Position numbers and translations under genes: made by a program. Positions 21,701 through 33,519 of a stretch of DNA of 64,000 nucleotides are shown here, in pieces (position 1 is the first letter of the stretch; each line of letters begins with the position of its first letter). The stretch lies in assembly GCA_027382625.1 (NCBI GenBank), contig JAJKFJ010022676.1, positions 87,636-151,635 of the forward strand, written 5' to 3'. The stretch is from Tetmemena sp. SeJ-2015. Taxonomy: Eukaryota; Ciliophora; Spirotrichea; Sporadotrichida; Oxytrichidae. Below the pieces are notes generated by a model. That model worked only from the letters and a program-made list of their open reading frames with translations, had not been told where the DNA came from and made no database searches.

Positions 21701-23159
21701 ACTTCTAATACAAATGCGGAGGAAACTAACTTCCTCATGAAGTCTAAGCTCAACAAGTTTGTAAGCTAATATTATTGAATGATTAACTTTCTTTATACAG
21801 GGACTGAATATGAAGCAGCGAGTATTTGAGAGTAAAAGACCCAAGGCTCTTCAGTTGGGCCTCTCCCCTTCTTCCAAGTCTATTCGAAGCATGGGTCTTC
21901 AGACAGACGCGAGGACTGTGCCCTCACCACTCCTAGGCCCAAATTCAAGTACTCAAATGATTGAGCCTAACTCAGCCACCGTCAAGGGAAAGCTCAAAAT
22001 CTTTTCTAAGTTCAATCCTTTCAACACCCAGAAGAAGTTGACTGAGAGTTAGGTGGCCTAAAGAGGCGATGCTACTTCAAGAGCGGCAGCAGCCGTCCCT
22101 CCTGATTAAAGCAATAAGTCTAAGATTCAACAGACAGAAGCGAAGTTTAATTTATAAGCTTTTAAGAGTGTAGTTTAAAGTCTAAATAGAGGAGCAAGTC
22201 AAGCCTTGCAGATTTAAGAGCTCATGAGAACAGCAGTCCCGCTAAAGGAGCAGTAATGAACGATATGAACTTTAGCAAGATGGCGAGTAAGGAAAGAGAT
22301 TAAAGTGCAGACTTGATTAGAATAACCAAGAAAAATATGCTACATAAGCTGAAGAAAGAGAGGATGGACAAAATACTTTCGCTCATTAAAAGTATTTGGA
22401 TAATTTTTATACTGAGCTAGTATGATCAGGAGTCTGAGTTCACGAAGAGTGTGGCCGACTTACTTTAGTCAGAGATCATTGGAGGGAAGGAACATTTGTA
22501 AGATGAAATGTCTTAGAACTCTAGATACAAGTCTAGCACCCCAGTCAGGTTCTTACATAACTTATTTCTTATCTTTGAATAAAGTATGTAAGGTTCAACA
22601 AGAACAATCAGGGCAAGGCAGAGCGTCTTATGAAAGAATTTGAGAGCAAGAACAAAGTCTCCTCTCGCCAATCCTATGACCTAAGAACCTCTAAGTTTGC
22701 AGACTAGCTGAAATTGACTCAAGATCAAACCAATAAAAATAAAAATGACTTGCTCTAGTAGTTATTTGTAAGTTTTCATTTCAAGCACACACCTCTAATA
22801 AAAGAGAGTGAATATACTTATTTTCTCAAGGATAACTTTATTTAGAATGGAGAAGAAGGGGATTTATTAGCAGAGGAGGGACTAGAGAATTTAACTCGCT
22901 TCAATGAGGATATGGCTATGATCTCTAGAAATGTTTTTGAGATCTATAACTTAGATTTTTCTCAAGTATTAGTTTGAAATATTCTTCTTTATTTGAAAAT
23001 AACCTATTTGAGACTTTAAACAACGACAACGTTGACAAAGTAGACAGATTGAGGAAAGTTGAGTCTTAAACTATTGAGCTCGAGGAAATACAGGCAGATA
23101 ACTTGAAGCTTTTAGAATAGATAGCTCAGTTGGAAAGTGCTATTGCAAAAAGATAATGA
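18794..23159 (+). CDS. Cyclic-nucleotide-gated, K+-selective channel with long C-terminal coiled coil
   Basis: Voltage/cyclic-nucleotide-gated K+ channel (EAG/CNG/HCN superfamily), expected in the ciliary or cell membrane. ATG 18794 opens a basic N-terminus (MNNVSGIGDKSRNSIVAQSR). Then S1-S2 (VHLGLQIYHATYLPYKICFI); MIDEKGNFISDLKVIARSYA leading to S3; S4-S5 with regular basic residues (LYKLVRLLKFTSVLRKLKA); pore helix and filter TVGYGNFGA at ~20638-20664; S6 (MVFGVAFYSIIIGNLSLIIK). The C-linker is KMPEDLTHKLKAFLDKNF. The cyclic-nucleotide domain reads DMVYNDGDLSEEIYFIKKGA and FGEAEVILSKVRDGKAIALT. The tail is long and Ser-rich, ending in a coiled coil (RLRKVESQTIELEEIQADNL) and TGA 23157-23159. 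GT-AG introns lie at ~21761-21800 and ~22549-22594; several AT-rich inserts (e.g. 18910-19060, 20810-20880) look like IESs. The GYG filter means K+ selectivity. Confidence 0.88.
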
Positions 23160-23240
23160 ACAAAGTAGGCTTGATATCAACAAATCTATTTATAGAGTTG
23201 CCCTATTTCATAATTCATCCACTACGTTTTTGATACTCTT

Positions 23241-26053
23241 ATGTCAGAAAATAGAATTTTTTCGAAGATAAATCGAAATAGCTACCAATTTATAAACGAA
23301 AGTAATGAGTTAAATCTAGGAGCAAGCTCCCTAAACACAGCCTAGAATCCTGTAAAGTCATCCCTCACAACCCCTGCCAACTAATCAAGGTCTCTAAGAC
23401 TCGCCTTTGAGAGACTTCTCAGACATTAATCTGTCAGCGAGAGATGGCTCCATCCCTATCTATAATGACAAGCATGCTATCATCGAGGTAAGATCAGACG
23501 GCCCGAGTTTCCAAGGACCAAGGTCACATAACTACTAGCTTGAGAACTAGAGTGAACTATAGTAAAATAGCTCAGCATAAGGGGATAGACTTGGAAACTT
23601 GCCAGCTCAAAGAGCCTACATGAATGGCTTGTTCAGCCTAAACAAGCAGAGTATGCAGTAAAGCAGCTAAGAGAGTCTCGCAAAGATATGGAATAAGCAA
23701 GCTAGCAAGCAGGAAAATGGGGCGGCCAATAAAAAAGGGGGCCTCAACTTACTGCAAAACTTGGGAGCTGCTATGAAGAGTAGGATTGATGACGACAAAA
23801 ACGACATGCCTCATGTGGAAATTGTGAAATTTTCTAAGACTTGTATTATGAATGGTTAATTGCAGAGTACTATGATGATAAGGACAACATTACAATATTG
23901 AATGCTAGATAGCAGTCTGAAGAAGACAAGCATTTCAGTGACATAGAATCGTATCCCAACGAAAGGCAGAAATTGAACTTAATCAATGAAGATGAAGAGT
24001 GCTTAGAGTTGTTAAGTAAAGGAGTAGAAATTAATCTCTCATCATTTTTCATTGTTAGGAAGAGGACAGGAGAAACTTGAAGTGTGCTTTGACTATGGTT
24101 TCTCTTTGCAAGATCAGAAGAGTTAGGCAAGCTGCCTCTATAACTGCTGCATTTTGGGCGTGATGAAGTGCTTTTGCATTAAGAAACTCGTATCAAAGAA
24201 GAAGGCGCGTTACTAGGACGGCAGATACGATTTAGACTTGGCTTATATTCAGCCCACCATAATTGCGATGGGTTTCCCTTCGACAACCTATCAAGGCTTG
24301 TACAGAAACAGCAGGGACATGGTCATCAATTTTCTGAGGGAGAAACATGGTGTGGGAAATGTTAAAATTTACAATCTTTGCTCAGAGCCAGATAGATATT
24401 TATTCGCAGATGTACTTTTAGACTTTTGCTAAGTGATTTTTATATGATATTACAGGAGGTCAGATTTCCCAGACTTCAAAATTCAAAGATATCCAATGCC
24501 CGACCATAACATCACTAGCATCAAAAGGATGTTTAACTTCTGCATGGATGCCGCTCTTTTCTTACAGTAGAGAGTTTAAGTTTACAGAAATGCTGCTTAG
24601 GAAAACAATGGACAGAGTGCGATTCATCGACCAGCGATTGCAGTTCATTGTAAAGCAGGCAAGGGAAGAACTGGTTTGCTTATTTGTGCCTTCCTCATTT
24701 TCTCAAGCAATCTTAGCTCAGCAATTAACTTGAAATGTTTGTGGTCGTGATGAATTTAGTATGATATTTAAGTGGTGAATGTCTCAACGAGATGCAAGTT
24801 TGCAGGAGGACTTATTCCACTCGAGCCCCAAGAAGTCAGAGGTTGCCAACTCTCAAGCCTCTGTCAAGAATAGAGAAAGCTAACTCATTAGGAAGAATCC
24901 AAGCCAAGCTAAACTCTCTCACTAAATCATTGATTACAAACTACCGCTTCTCATTTCTTTGTTTAAGGAGAGGAGAGCTAAGCAGGAGGCTTTTGATTAT
25001 AAGAAGGCGCTGGCGTTTTACGATGAGATGAGAATCCAAAAGAAGTAAAAGAAGAAGAATAATGCAAAAGAGAGGTGCTATATATGCTTAAATTTTTTTT
25101 AGAATAGCTCTAAGAACAAAGAATAGGGAGTGTAAAAGCCCAAAGGATTAACCATCCCTTCTCAAATCAGACAAGTATGGATTAATTGTTATCTAGTGCA
25201 GTTTATCATCTTTAATTTGCAAGTGCAGTTCTTTTATCACTTCCTGAGAGATATGACTCTCGGGGAGATGCCCTACTTCAAACTTTGTCTTTAGAAGTTC
25301 CAAGAAATCAAGAGTCATCTTGGCAAAGAAGGAAGGGGCAAGCTTACATATTTTGTTTATCCATTTTAAGCGATCGAACTATCTGAAGCTGTTCTCTTTA
25401 AGTTTTGGCCCCTTTCCTAAAATAGCCCAGAACTTCGATATCAAAGTCTTCGCACTCAATAAGAATGGCTAGCTTGAAAATATCAGTAATAAACTAAAAA
25501 TATTTTTGAGCACTCTTAAACTCATCTTATTAAAGTTTAAGCCTTCGAAGAAACAGCTTTTGCGAATGCTGGAATGGCATACCGAGGACAGCCACCCAAA
25601 TTCATCGCAACATGGAGAGTACTTGATAGTGAAATTTCAGGGTTAGATGGCGGCAGAGGACAAGGACGAGAGAGATCTGAGCGAGTTGAAGCTCTGCAAG
25701 GACTTCATGTTTAAAATACAAGTAGGGCAATTCAGTTTCTACTTCTGGCTCAACAACTTAATAATTATATTAGAGCTGAGAATTTAAGATAATATACTTT
25801 TTTTGTTGTAACTATGAGATAATCCACAGTAAGCAAGTTCTTTTGTTATTGAGAGTGCGTTATAGGGTCGCATCCATTCAGATTCATAGTGGATACTAAG
25901 TTCACTAGCAAAAATAATTATCTGTTGGACTTAAAGGCTAAGGAAGAAGAGCTTGAGGTGCCTTGGTTTAGAGAGCTCGAAGATTTCAAGAACACAAAAT
26001 ATATATTTGGTTAATAGATCAGAGTTAAATATAGGATGAATATGAATACATGA
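23241..26053 (+). CDS. PTEN-family phosphoinositide phosphatase with C2 domain
   Basis: PTEN/TPTE-type 3-phosphatase, likely acting on PtdIns(3,4,5)P3 and opposing PI3-kinase. ATG 23241 (MSENRIFSKINRNSYQF) begins a ~250-residue Ser/Asn/Gln-rich extension not found in animal PTEN. The catalytic domain follows: KKLVSKKKARYQDGRYDLDL, AYIQPTIIAMGFPSTTYQGL, YRNSRDMVINFLREKHGVGN, KIYNLCSEPDRY, YPMPDHNITS, and the exact P-loop HCKAGKGRTG at 24646-24675, with both lysines of PTEN. Then ALAFYDEMRIQKK, KGLTIPSQIRQV (PTEN GVTIPSQ), and a C2 domain with QNFDIKVFALNKNGQL and KLCKDFMFKIQVGQFSFYFW. It ends YIFGQQIRVKYRMNMNT, TGA 26051-26053. Inserts break the frame at ~23850, 24065-24115, 24432-24455, 24735-24785, 25170-25200 and 25490-25545. 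Confidence 0.9.
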
Positions 26054-26150
26054 TCGTTGATTGTTTTTCCTTAGAAATACATTGTGCTTTCTTCCTTGTT
26101 GAGTGATTCATAATATATTACGCTTTAAATTTAGAGTTAAATTAATTTAA

Positions 26151-26798
26151 ATGTCTACTGTAACGACTACATCAACAACTACAACATCAACAGCAATAAC
26201 AACATCAGCAACTAAAAACCCAACTTGAAGGTGACTTCGGAGGAGGCAAGTGTGTTGGACAAGTAAGGCTTCCCACCCGATCAACAGAGACTCATCTTCA
26301 CAGGCAAGACCTAAGAGTTTGAAAAGTATTCTTCCATTTGCGTACTTTTGAACATCATCATGCACAAGATTTGCAACTTGAGGAGAGAAAACTCTCACCG
26401 ACTATAACATTCAAAAAGAATCTACCCTCCTCCTAAACTACAACAGATTTGAGAGCAGACACAAAAACTAAAAACTAGACTAGGGTGGTATTCATAATGA
26501 TTCTGATAGTGATCTTGTTCGAGCTGACTCCCTCATTAAATTTAAAAACATAATGCTTTTAAACTATCTCTAATTTAATATATGTCACTTTTCTGCAGTT
26601 CTCTATCTTGATTAGGTTTTACTTACCCTCTATCATGTATTCATATTCACCCTATAGTAGTTTAAGAAGCGGAATCTGAGAGATGATGATTTGCTAAGGA
26701 GGCTGATTATTCCAGTGGATTTTGTACTTGACTAGTCTGAGTTTGAAGCCAACTATTCCTCATAAGTCAAATCAAGTAATGGATTTTTAATGCTATGA
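26151..26798 (+). CDS. Ubiquitin-like-domain protein
   Basis: The recognisable part is a divergent ubiquitin fold: NLKVTSEEASVLDKQGFPPD, QQRLIFTGKTQEFE and, after an insert at ~26325-26385, KTLTDYNIQKESTLLL, matching ubiquitin residues ~20-70. No diglycine follows, so it is not conjugated ubiquitin but a UBL domain in a longer protein. The downstream frame stays free of TGA to 26796-26798 with hydrophobic runs (VLYLDQVLLTLYHVFIFTL) and a charged block (FKKRNLRDDDLLRRLIIPVD), hinting at a membrane anchor. The ATG at 26151 opens a Thr-rich repeat (MSTVTTTSTTTTSTAI) in a different frame from the UBL, so an insert or indel is needed. A related fragment lies at 55937-56121. Confidence 0.65.
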
Positions 26799-26905
26799 TT
26801 AATTGAGCGAGTATGAAATTGCTATATATGAAATTACATAAGTGAAGGGAGCAAGATGTAAGAAGAAGCAATTGACTATTCTCTATCTAAACTCTACTTA
26901 TAGAG

Positions 26906-27679
26906 ATGCGAAATCAGCAGCAGCAATAGTAAATAGATACAGGCATTGTGAGAGTCGTCGACGTCGATTAGCAACCTAATTAAAACTTAAAGAATGTTCC
27001 TTTATAATAAGACTATATTTAATCATAAACTAGGAGGGCCCTTTGCAGATGACTCAGCAGCAAGAAATTAACTTCAATGGGCAAGAAGAGGAGAGGAGTT
27101 TCCTGCTCTTAAATAACTAAAACACTCAGGGTGCTGAGAACGAGCAGTCCCTGAGGACAGACGCAAGACTCAAGCTCATCGACTTGACTTATTCATTTAT
27201 ACAATTACTAAAATTCAATTCATCATTGTTGACTTCAGAAATGTTTCCACCTTTAATTTAACCTTTACCCACTATATGTTTTCTATTTATGTAAGAGGTG
27301 TTGCAGCGACAAAGTAGCCAGGTAAGTCTTGACTCCCCCATTTGAATTAGCATCCCTAAAGATCCTTGAGCAGAAGCAGGATGAGTTGCATTACCAGCAG
27401 TCAGAAGCTGGAGTAGTGCATGAATACGGCATGTTGACTTAGGAGCATCTAGCATCCGATGATCTGTGGCGCAACCTCCGCACGCGCACCAACAAGGAAC
27501 TCTCCTCGCTGCTGGAGAAAACCCAACGCAAGATAGAGCAAGTGCGCAGAGAGAGGGTCCCAAAGGAACACAAGTTCTACTCAGTGCAGTTTGATAAGGA
27601 CTAATTAGATAAGTTCAAACCCAAAAAGTACCCCCAGTCATTTAGGATGAAGGCAGTCTTCTATAAAGAAGAGTTTTGA
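26906..27679 (+). CDS. Coiled-coil protein, possibly SPF27/BCAS2-like splicing factor
   Basis: ATG 26906 opens MRNQQQQQQIDTGIVRVVDV, then QQPNQNLKNVPLQQDYIQSQ. A middle block reads MTQQQEINFNGQEEERSFLL. The C-terminal block (from ~27340) is LASLKILEQKQDELHYQQSE, EYGMLTQEHLASDDLWRNLR and KELSSLLEKTQRKIEQVRRE, ending MKAVFYKEEF, TGA 27677-27679. The pattern EYG...W...N..L...L.K....I..V...R resembles the C-terminal helices of BCAS2/SPF27, a Prp19-complex subunit, but the match is weak and rests on memory of the family. Frame breaks at ~27040 and ~27180-27335 mark inserts. A generic coiled-coil protein is the alternative. Confidence 0.4.
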
Positions 27680-27885
27680 AGAGAAAAAGAAAGCTATGAA
27701 GACATAAAGGGAATGTAAATAAGTGAAAATATGAAAGTATATTTCTTAATTCTATGCTGTGAGATAAATTAAAGTAAATAGAAAATACGATTGACTGGTG
27801 AAACATTTGGGGATAGATTAGTATAATCTAAAAATTTTTTTTTAAAAGTAAATAAGTTATATTTAATTCATCTGATATTAAAATC

Positions 27886-30798
27886 ATGGTAAGACAACTT
27901 TTTAAAGCACAGCATTATGCTTAACTCAAATTTGCTTATAGAGCAATAATAATGCAGCAGCATCAACTGATACAGCTTAGAACTAGCTAGTCCTTTATAA
28001 GAATCCGATAGCGCTCTTGAAAGATAAACTCAAGACTCTTGATGATCCCTCACTAGCTGAGATACTCAAAATCCTTTTAGTCTGTATTAATTTTTTACTT
28101 ATTATTAAATTAGAAAGTTAAAATTTCAGGACACACGACCGGAACTAGGCACCGGTCGCCTTTCCTGAAGGCTTTTGTTTGGAAAATCCATTGGCTGGTG
28201 GTAAAGTGCTTAAAAGAGGCAAGGGATAATGGCAGCCAAAAGCCCTGGGGAAGGTGGTGAGCTGCTCACTGGAAGAGATAATCAAAGGTGAGTGGTCTCC
28301 CACTCACCCTCCTAATCCTTTTTAGGCGTGGAGGACGGATCTATGGGCAAACACTCAGTCATGCAGTTGGACAGCGAAGCCAGACGCTACGGAGCAGCGA
28401 CTTGTTCCGGTCCGAAGCTACCGGATTTTTTTCTACCTTTAGGTTTTTTTGGATGGTGGAAGCCGGGGCTTCTGCTCAGATGTGAGGTCGGGGTGCACTG
28501 TTATAATCCCTATTCGGCGGTAGGTTGTGTGCGCAGATAATGCGTCACTGCAATATCATTGAGTCACCCCTTTATTTTTCCGGCTTAAAAACCTTTTATT
28601 TAGTAATTTTTACTTTATTTTGAGGAGGTGGAGAAAATGAGAAACGAGTCAGAGCAGGTGGTGCTAGATCTTATGGCTGAGGGCAACATCCCCATCAAAG
28701 ATAACTTCTCTGAAAAAGTCAAGAAGGTCAAATCTTACACACACATATAAATATGATCTCTTTCTAATATCTTCAGATATTAATTTGATTATCTAAGTTT
28801 GCAGTAAAGCAGGCCAAGGAACTGCTAGTTAAATACAGAGTGAAGTTCAACACCCTCACTAAAAGGGAGTATGTAAGTTCAACAATCACTTATCTATCCT
28901 TAAAATTAAACAACTTCTCTTACACAATAATCGACTTAAAATATTCCTAAAGACGATAGAGTTGCAAATTAACTTCATAATGTTCTCTTCAGATTATGAT
29001 CTTATCTTTTTTTATAGGAGGAAAAGCTGTAGCAGATAATAAACAGCAAGAACCCAGAGGAGCTGCTGGCTGAGGAGGAAAACTAATTGAAGATTAAACT
29101 AGGTCTTGAGGTGGATAGTTTAAGAGCCTCTGGGAGGGACATCTAGATCAGACAGCCAGTCTACACCTAAATAGAAAGAAGGGAGCTCATGAATGAATTT
29201 GTAAGTACACTTCACAAGCATATACACACTCTATCCCCCCATAGAGAAATATTTAAACCTTACAATATTCTTTGTTAGAAAAATCAAGAAACTCAGGCAA
29301 AGCAACTTGTCACTCATTACAATTAATTTTCAATTGTATTTTGTTGTATACTCAGCTTGAAAGAGACAGAAAAGAGAGATGCTATAATTTACAGCTTTAA
29401 TAAAAGTCTTTTTTTCAATTAGAGAGAATGAAGAAGCAAGAGCAGTTATAGAAGTTGCAAGAGATGCAAGAGTAGGAAAAAGCCACCAAGAAACAGGAAG
29501 AAACAAATCTGCAGAGGTAAATAGAGGAAGAGCAGAAAGAGAAGAGGCGACAAGATGTGTTGCGGAAGGTAGAGGAGTTGCAGCTTGCTCGAGAGTAGAA
29601 GAAAAGAGAGATGGTACGCTCCACTAAGGAAGTTTTCGGGGGGAAGAGGAAGTCTCCCCTGAAGTACGTTGAGCTTGAGAAACGGTTTCAAGAGGAGATC
29701 CTCATGCCAGAGTTGGAAGAGCAGAAGAAGAAACTGCAGCTGATAAGAGACTTCCACAAGCCAATTGACAGAAGAGAAATAGCCAAGCACTCACACAAGA
29801 TAGAGAAGTAAAACAGAAGAGCAGAGGAGGAAAGACAGGCACATGCAGAGAAAGCTAGGAATTAATTCAAGATAGCTGAACTAGAGATTGGGAAACTCAA
29901 GTCAAACATACTCGAGCAAGTGGTGTAGAGGGATATACTAGCGAAGACCTTGGAAGATGAGAAGGCTTAAGAAGGCAGGAATCACAGAAAGAAGATTCAT
30001 CTCTCTCTATCTTTATCATATCTTGAACTTACTTTAAGATTTAGAGCTATGCGAAATATGTGTAGGAGATGTATAATCCAAGGCTGAGTATGCCTCATGA
30101 GTAGACTCTTGAGCCTATCTCTGCACACTAAAAGTCAAGCATCATAAGCAGAAGCACCTACTCAGATCCTCATCACAAAGGTTACAACACCTCTAAAGAT
30201 AAGCAAGCCCACAGATTTGTGAGCGAGTTAGTTTCTCCTTCCCACCAGAAACAGTTACAAGACAGATATGCCTAAATGAAGCAACAAGCCACTAAGCAAA
30301 TGCTCGCAAGAATTGGCAGTCAAGATAGCGAGCGCACTAGGAACCTGATATGGGAAAGGGAGAAACGCTTGAACAAGGGCTAACGACAAAGCATGGATGA
30401 CAAGAACAAGCGAGTTGAATACAAGGACTACCTCAAGGAGATTAGATTCAATCAACCACTCAACTCAGATATCCCTCCTGAAAACTCCTTCAATTGAGAT
30501 ATATTTCTATCTTCTTGATATTCTTTACTCCTACAGATAAGATTCTCCTTAGAAACTGACTGCAAGGGGTGGGAATGTGATCCACGCTTCAGCCAGTATG
30601 GACTTAGGAAGAGCGAGGAACATCCTAGAGAAGAACACCCTAATTCAGGAGAAGATTAAGCTGATTGACCAGCGGTACCAGATGAAGGAGCAGGCTAACA
30701 GAGTCATCAACAAGAGCATCGACTTCGAGATCAAGGCCCACGACAACCTCGTGGAGAACATCAAGAACAAGCTCAGCATCATAGACCAATTGACTTGA
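27886..30798 (+). CDS. Coiled-coil protein, probably ciliary/cytoskeletal (unrecognised)
   Basis: ATG 27886 is followed at once by a GT-AG intron (27889-27941), then SNNNAAASTDTAQNQLVLYK and LKDKLKTLDDPSLAEILKIL. A 545-nt GT-AG intron (28080-28624) keeps phase and leads to EVEKMRNESEQVVLDLMAEG. More exons follow: VKQAKELLVKYRVKFNTLTK, EEKLQQIINSKNPEELLAEE, and from ~29424 a long helical coiled coil (MKKQEQLQKLQEMQEQEKAT ... VLRKVEELQLAREQKKREM ... YVELEKRFQEEILMPELEEQ). The tail is Gln/Ser-rich, then GRARNILEKNTLIQEKIKLI and KNKLSIIDQLT, TGA 30796-30798. Frame breaks at ~29985-30050 and ~30490-30545 are inserts. A separate gene starting at ATG 28637 is the alternative. Confidence 0.6.
28129..28432 (+). 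ncRNA. Candidate structured non-coding RNA inside an intron (class unknown)
   Basis: This ~300 nt segment is far richer in G+C than its surroundings and folds strongly. GACCGGAAC (28137-28145) is the exact complement of GTTCCGGTC (28404-28412), closing the ends. Inside are TTGGCTG/CAGCCAA (~28185/28233), GCCTT/AAGGC (~28158-28172), GTGAG/CTCAC around CTG (~28256-28268), and a 9-bp stem GGTGAGTGG/CCACTCACC with loop TCTC (~28289-28310). An alternative hairpin CGACCGG/CCGGTCG sits at 28136-28158. A run of seven T at 28426-28432 looks like a Pol III terminator. Size and closed ends recall RNase P/MRP or SRP RNA, but I cannot match their conserved cores. One frame is also open across it, so coding is not excluded. 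Confidence 0.42.
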
Positions 30799-31007
30799 CC
30801 CAAGTAGCCCACACCTTAATGACTTAATTTCTTATAGTATGATCAGTTTATTATCCTATAAGAGACTATGTCTAAAAATTTTCACTTGGATTTGAAATTC
30901 GATTAAATTGAAATGCTTTTGTGCAAACAACAATAAGTAGTAGGAGCATATTTATACTTTTTTTCGCTTTGATCGGGTTAAAATGATAGACACATCAGTT
31001 ATTGCAA

Positions 31008-33208
31008 TCAACAGTCTCGTAGCAGCCAGCAGTTTAGTTTCGAACTCATAGTTATTTATTAATTCAGACTAGCTCTTAAGCTCATTCTCAAGGCATTCTG
31101 AATCTGGCACCTGGTTGAGGCCTCGACATCCCTGGCTTGGGGAACTTCTCGTTTTCTTTGTCCAGCTTGCTTGGAGAATTCAAACTCGGAGAGGAGTGTT
31201 CTGATAGCTGGGCTACCGTTGAGAAGTAAACCTCTGGGGATCTTACCGTCAGAGGAGTTCTTCTTAATCTATATGAGCATCTCGCTGTTCGTTCTGTAAA
31301 ATTAGTTAAGAATATCATAAGATTAAAGTTAAGGAGATTAAGAAAAGAGCTCTGAATTGCTTACCTTAGGTTTTTGAAGATGCGTTAGAGACGAGCGACA
31401 GTCTTGACTTTGGTTCTAAGAATCTCAGCTCTCTCGTTCTTCTGTTCAGTCTTGCTGTAGTCCTTAGAGAGTTGGGAGAAATCGATCTTCTCCAGTTCCT
31501 TGGCTGACATGGGCGAGTAGGCGTTGTTTTGACCAACGATAGAGAACAGCATCTCAGTCACCTTCTCAGCCAGGAAGGGAATCGACCAGCAGAAGAGGTC
31601 GATGTCACCTGGTAGATGGAAGGGGTGGTCCACGTCTTTATACTACTTGATGTTCATCTTATCGTTCTCAATTAGGATAACTGCTCCCTTGTTGGAGTAG
31701 GTGCCACAGTAATTAGGCGCGGAGAATACTGTAATCACAGATGGGAAGGCCTGTGCTCCACCCCATCGATGCATCTTGTATCCCTCCAGCTGCACCTAGT
31801 GAGCACGGATGATCGATAAGTAGTTATTCTTCTTTAGCAAGGCCTTCACAGGCTTGAGGCCAAACTTGACCGAGCATTCTCTTTCTTTATTCTCAGAGAA
31901 GGCGACTTTCATAGCCTGGGCATCGTCAACAGGGTCGGACCACAGCAGATCGCAGAGAAGGCCAGATAGAGGTGGCTCCACAAAGCGGTTAATTCTGTTG
32001 ATCTCTTCTGCATCAGCCAGGTGAGGCGAGACTCCTCCATGCATGCATAGATAGTCGTTGTTTACAATAATCCCTAAATTAATATCAGCGGATATTTTAC
32101 GACTGCAGCTAGTGGCATGGCTTCAAAGCACTCGAGGAACATCTCATAGAGTTCCTGTTCTCTGTATTTGTGGAGTACTTCAGTTCTGAATGTGAAGTGC
32201 TCTGTCATGGCTCTGCTCTCATGATTGCCTCTCAGCAGCACGATGTCTTTCGGGTAGTTAAGCTACAGTTAAGAATCAGTATGAGGATAAAGAGAGTTGT
32301 TTTAATATGGAATTTTGGGAAACGGCTTTAAGATTGAATATTGGAAAACGTGAGTAACATTCTCAAGAATATCAAGCAATTACAGCCAACTACTGAAATA
32401 AGTGCTTACTTTCAGGGCAAACAGAAACACCAACACCTCGATTTTAAAGTCAAGTTTATTTACAAGAAGATGAATTTTTGATTGAGAAGATACCTCTGTC
32501 AACGTAATCTCCCAAGAATAGCATCCTTGTCCTAAATATACACACGCACTTTCTAAATGAGTGGCAATATTTTAATCATAACTTGTAAATATAGAGATTA
32601 GCAAACGAGTTCTTTGAAATTGAAGGAGTGTAAGATATAGAATGAATAGGGAGTACATACTTGGGGAGCTGCCTCTGATCGACTACTTTTTCAAACATGT
32701 GTATGAGATCGTAGTACTGCCCGTGAATATCTCCAACTATAATAACTGGCTCCTGAAGTCTGAGCACATTTGGCTCGCTCTCTACACATCAAAATTAGCT
32801 TGGCTTCAAATCAGAGGCGTTAATAGTCCTTAGCGAATGGGTTGAGGAGGCTTACTGAGTTACTGCGTGACATCCTTGGTGAGCTTGACGAGTTCTTGCT
32901 TTGCAATTGTGCCCTCAGCTAGGAGGTGCTGTCTGATGAGAGCCAGATCAGGCACATTCGGTCTACCTGCAAACAGTCAATTACGGATAAGTTCAAATGA
33001 GGTATTATTCTCACATCTATTCAGGTTAAATTAAAAAATATATTGAACACAAATCGATGAAGAGAAATATATACAGCACAAAAAGGTTTTAATTCTGGCA
33101 ATATTTACTTGGGTCTGGGTACATGAGGCTGGGGGCAAGCGGTCTGTGTGGGGGTGGCTTTATAGTCTTGACTTGGCGGTCGTTGCAGGGGTCAACAAGC
33201 GATTCCAT
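31008..33208 (-). CDS. Calcineurin A (PP2B) catalytic subunit
   Basis: Ca2+/calmodulin-dependent Ser/Thr phosphatase catalytic subunit. ATG 33208 opens [20 protein letters not shown]. Then [40 protein letters not shown] with the metal-binding [16 protein letters not shown] (~32490-32525); [20 protein letters not shown] with [55 protein letters not shown], the calcineurin-specific RAHEVQxx[25 protein letters not shown]; and [20 protein letters not shown], the calcineurin B-binding helix. The tail has [18 protein letters not shown], matching the family region after the B-binding helix. A frame runs to TGA 31008-31010. Blocks are collinear on the minus strand; inserts split it at ~32990-33105, 32780-32840, 32537-32680, 32273-32405, 32070-32100 and 31330-31365. 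Confidence 0.92.
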
Positions 33209-33510
33209 TTTGTTAAGTGGGCGGATGATTATACAAATTCTTACAGATATTTAATTATTGCCTTACTATTAAACCTTCATCACGCAATAAAAAGAGAGAA
33301 TTCGATCTCTAACTTTTAATAGTTTGGGTTTATAAGTTAGTATAAGCGAGAATATTAGAGTTGATACGAGAGTAATTAGACTTTACCCTCACTCTTCACC
33401 CGCACAGATCTCCCAATTTAAATCTTCACACCCCTTCACTTCGCTACTCTATCGTATTTTATTGCTTTATTTCACACAGCCTTGAAATTCTTATTTATTA
33501 TCGTAGTATT
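33209..33510. other. Spacer left of the acid phosphatase body
   Basis: AT-rich DNA with no coding content I can support. It separates the calcineurin start from the pointer that opens the acid phosphatase body; the enzyme's true 5' block is not here but inverted at 40906-41195. Confidence 0.5.
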
Positions 33511-33519
33511 GCACTATCT
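33511..33519 (+). repeat. MDS pointer GCACTATCT (body copy)
   Basis: Nine bases, repeated in inverted orientation at 40906-40914. The join gives GRRQHY-L-LGAQLAAKY in frame, matching the family segment GxxQHYxLGxxLxxxY. Confidence 0.82.
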
